From Candidatus Saccharibacteria bacterium UBA1103 (GTDB taxonomy: Bacteria > Patescibacteriota > Saccharimonadia > Saccharimonadales > Saccharimonadaceae), in the NCBI GenBank assembly GCA_905373275.1, contig CAJPSI010000045.1, positions 1-5,766 of the forward strand: a stretch of DNA of 5,766 nt, read 5' to 3'. The notes under the pieces are model-generated. The model saw only the letters and a list, made by a program, of their open reading frames with translations. It had not been told where the DNA came from and searched no databases. A program made the position numbers and the translations under genes. Shown here one piece after another: positions 5,307-5,766 of this stretch (the first letter of the stretch is position 1; every line of letters begins with the position of its first letter).

Positions 5307-5766
5307 GTGGGCTACTTGAAGGAGAAGACGCATGTCTCATGGGTGATTACGGCGATCTGTCTAGGTTTCTTGACCGGCGTAGCGGTAGTGCGGTGGTTTC
5401 CGGGAATAGACAAATATAGCTTGTGGTTGTTCGGCTTGGGTGCAGTGCTTAGCTTGGTCTCGCTGATTAGTCGCTGGCGGCTAATGGTTGCCGTGGCGGT
5501 ATTGGGCGGTTTAGTCTTGGGGATAGTCAGGTCAAGCGGGTTACTAGCCAGTATTGATCGCTATAGCGACCTAGTCGGTGATGAAGTGATAGTGCAGGGT
5601 ACAGTAGCTGATGACCCGGCGATGAGTAAAGGGTTGACGACGATCAATCTTGATCAGCCGATATTAACTTTAGGTAGACACTGGTATGATTTAGGTGGAC
5701 GAATCTGGGTATCAATCAAGGACGGTCAACCAGCTAAGTTGCTTCGCTACGATCGGGTCAAGCTAA
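5307..5766 (+). CDS. comEC: ComEC/Rec2-type DNA uptake channel, N-terminal part (cut by window edge)
   Basis: ComEC is the inner-membrane channel that passes single-stranded DNA into the cytoplasm during natural transformation. Only the first 153 codons are present. They encode three membrane segments (about 12-29, 38-54, 58-74), then a soluble beta-rich region (about 88-153; EVIVQGTVADDP at 93-104) typical of the N-terminal DUF4131/OB-like domain that precedes the competence domain. The defining competence and metallo-beta-lactamase parts lie beyond the edge, so the name rests on layout and the VxGxVxxxP pattern. The frame is open from 5283, after TAA at 5280-5282. Possible starts are GTG 5307 (chosen: it sits at the predicted transcription start), TTG 5316 and GTG 5343. 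None has a well-placed in-frame ribosome binding site. Confidence 0.8.
   Translation, partial: MGYLKEKTHVSWVITAICLGFLTGVAVVRWFPGIDKYSLWLFGLGAVLSLVSLISRWRLMVAVAVLGGLVLGIVRSSGLLASIDRYSDLVGDEVIVQGTVADDPAMSKGLTTINLDQPILTLGRHWYDLGGRIWVSIKDGQPAKLLRYDRVKL
5319..5346 (+). promoter_or_regulatory. Shine-Dalgarno and four-codon ORF overlapping a comEC start
   Basis: AAGGAG (5319-5324) lies 7 bases before ATG 5332, an ideal ribosome binding site, but this ATG is out of frame with comEC and reads only Met-Ser-His-Gly before TGA (5344-5346). That stop overlaps GTG 5343, an in-frame start of comEC (GTGA overlap). This suggests translational coupling, a one-base sequence error in GGG (5341-5343), or chance if comEC really starts at 5307 or 5316. 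Confidence 0.4.

Noticed and set aside
5332..5423. Frame from ATG 5339 (26 codons) as a small gene
   Set aside because: It is out of frame with comEC and overlaps its first membrane segment codons. The comEC frame explains the coding signal.

Overview
The window reads as ordinary bacterial chromosome with close-packed genes: three complete protein genes, one tRNA gene, and the first 460 bases of a fourth protein gene that runs off the right edge. I think the most likely source is a Candidate Phyla Radiation (Patescibacteria) bacterium, probably a Saccharibacteria relative. This is an inference from the gene set (fermentative lactate dehydrogenase, ComEC-type DNA uptake channel, small DUF4190-type membrane protein), the balanced base composition and the heavy use of CGA/CGT arginine codons. 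It is not a database result. None of the complete genes has an in-frame TGA, so nothing suggests the UGA-glycine code of Gracilibacteria/Absconditabacteria.

Layout. Bases 1-160 are a short upstream region with a T-rich tract that may be the tail of a neighbour's terminator, plus weak promoter-like sequences. uvrA (161-2971, +) encodes the damage-sensing ATPase of nucleotide excision repair. Bases 2972-3184 hold a complex non-coding stretch: a run of nine G, a 7-bp hairpin, a spaced 8-base direct repeat, and three copies of one 8-base arm that can form two mutually exclusive hairpins. This leads into a 217-residue protein (3185-3838, +) with three membrane segments and an exported beta-rich tail. 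A strong hairpin terminator (3862-3903) separates it from ldh (4040-4987, -), which converges on it. The last 23 bases of ldh, with flank, are repeated almost perfectly 66 bases beyond its stop. ldh and tRNA-Lys(UUU) (5088-5163, +) diverge from a shared 100-base promoter region. A terminator follows the tRNA, then two perfect dyads and a promoter-like region lead into comEC (5307 to the edge, +).

The genes do not form one pathway. uvrA (DNA repair) and comEC (DNA import) both act on DNA. Lactate dehydrogenase recycles NADH in fermentation and keeps the residues linked to fructose-1,6-bisphosphate activation. I see no clearly new multi-gene system. The points most worth a second look are the alternative-hairpin leader and G9 tract before the membrane protein, the repeat at the 3' end of ldh, and the confused translation start of comEC, where a good Shine-Dalgarno sequence serves a four-codon out-of-frame ORF.
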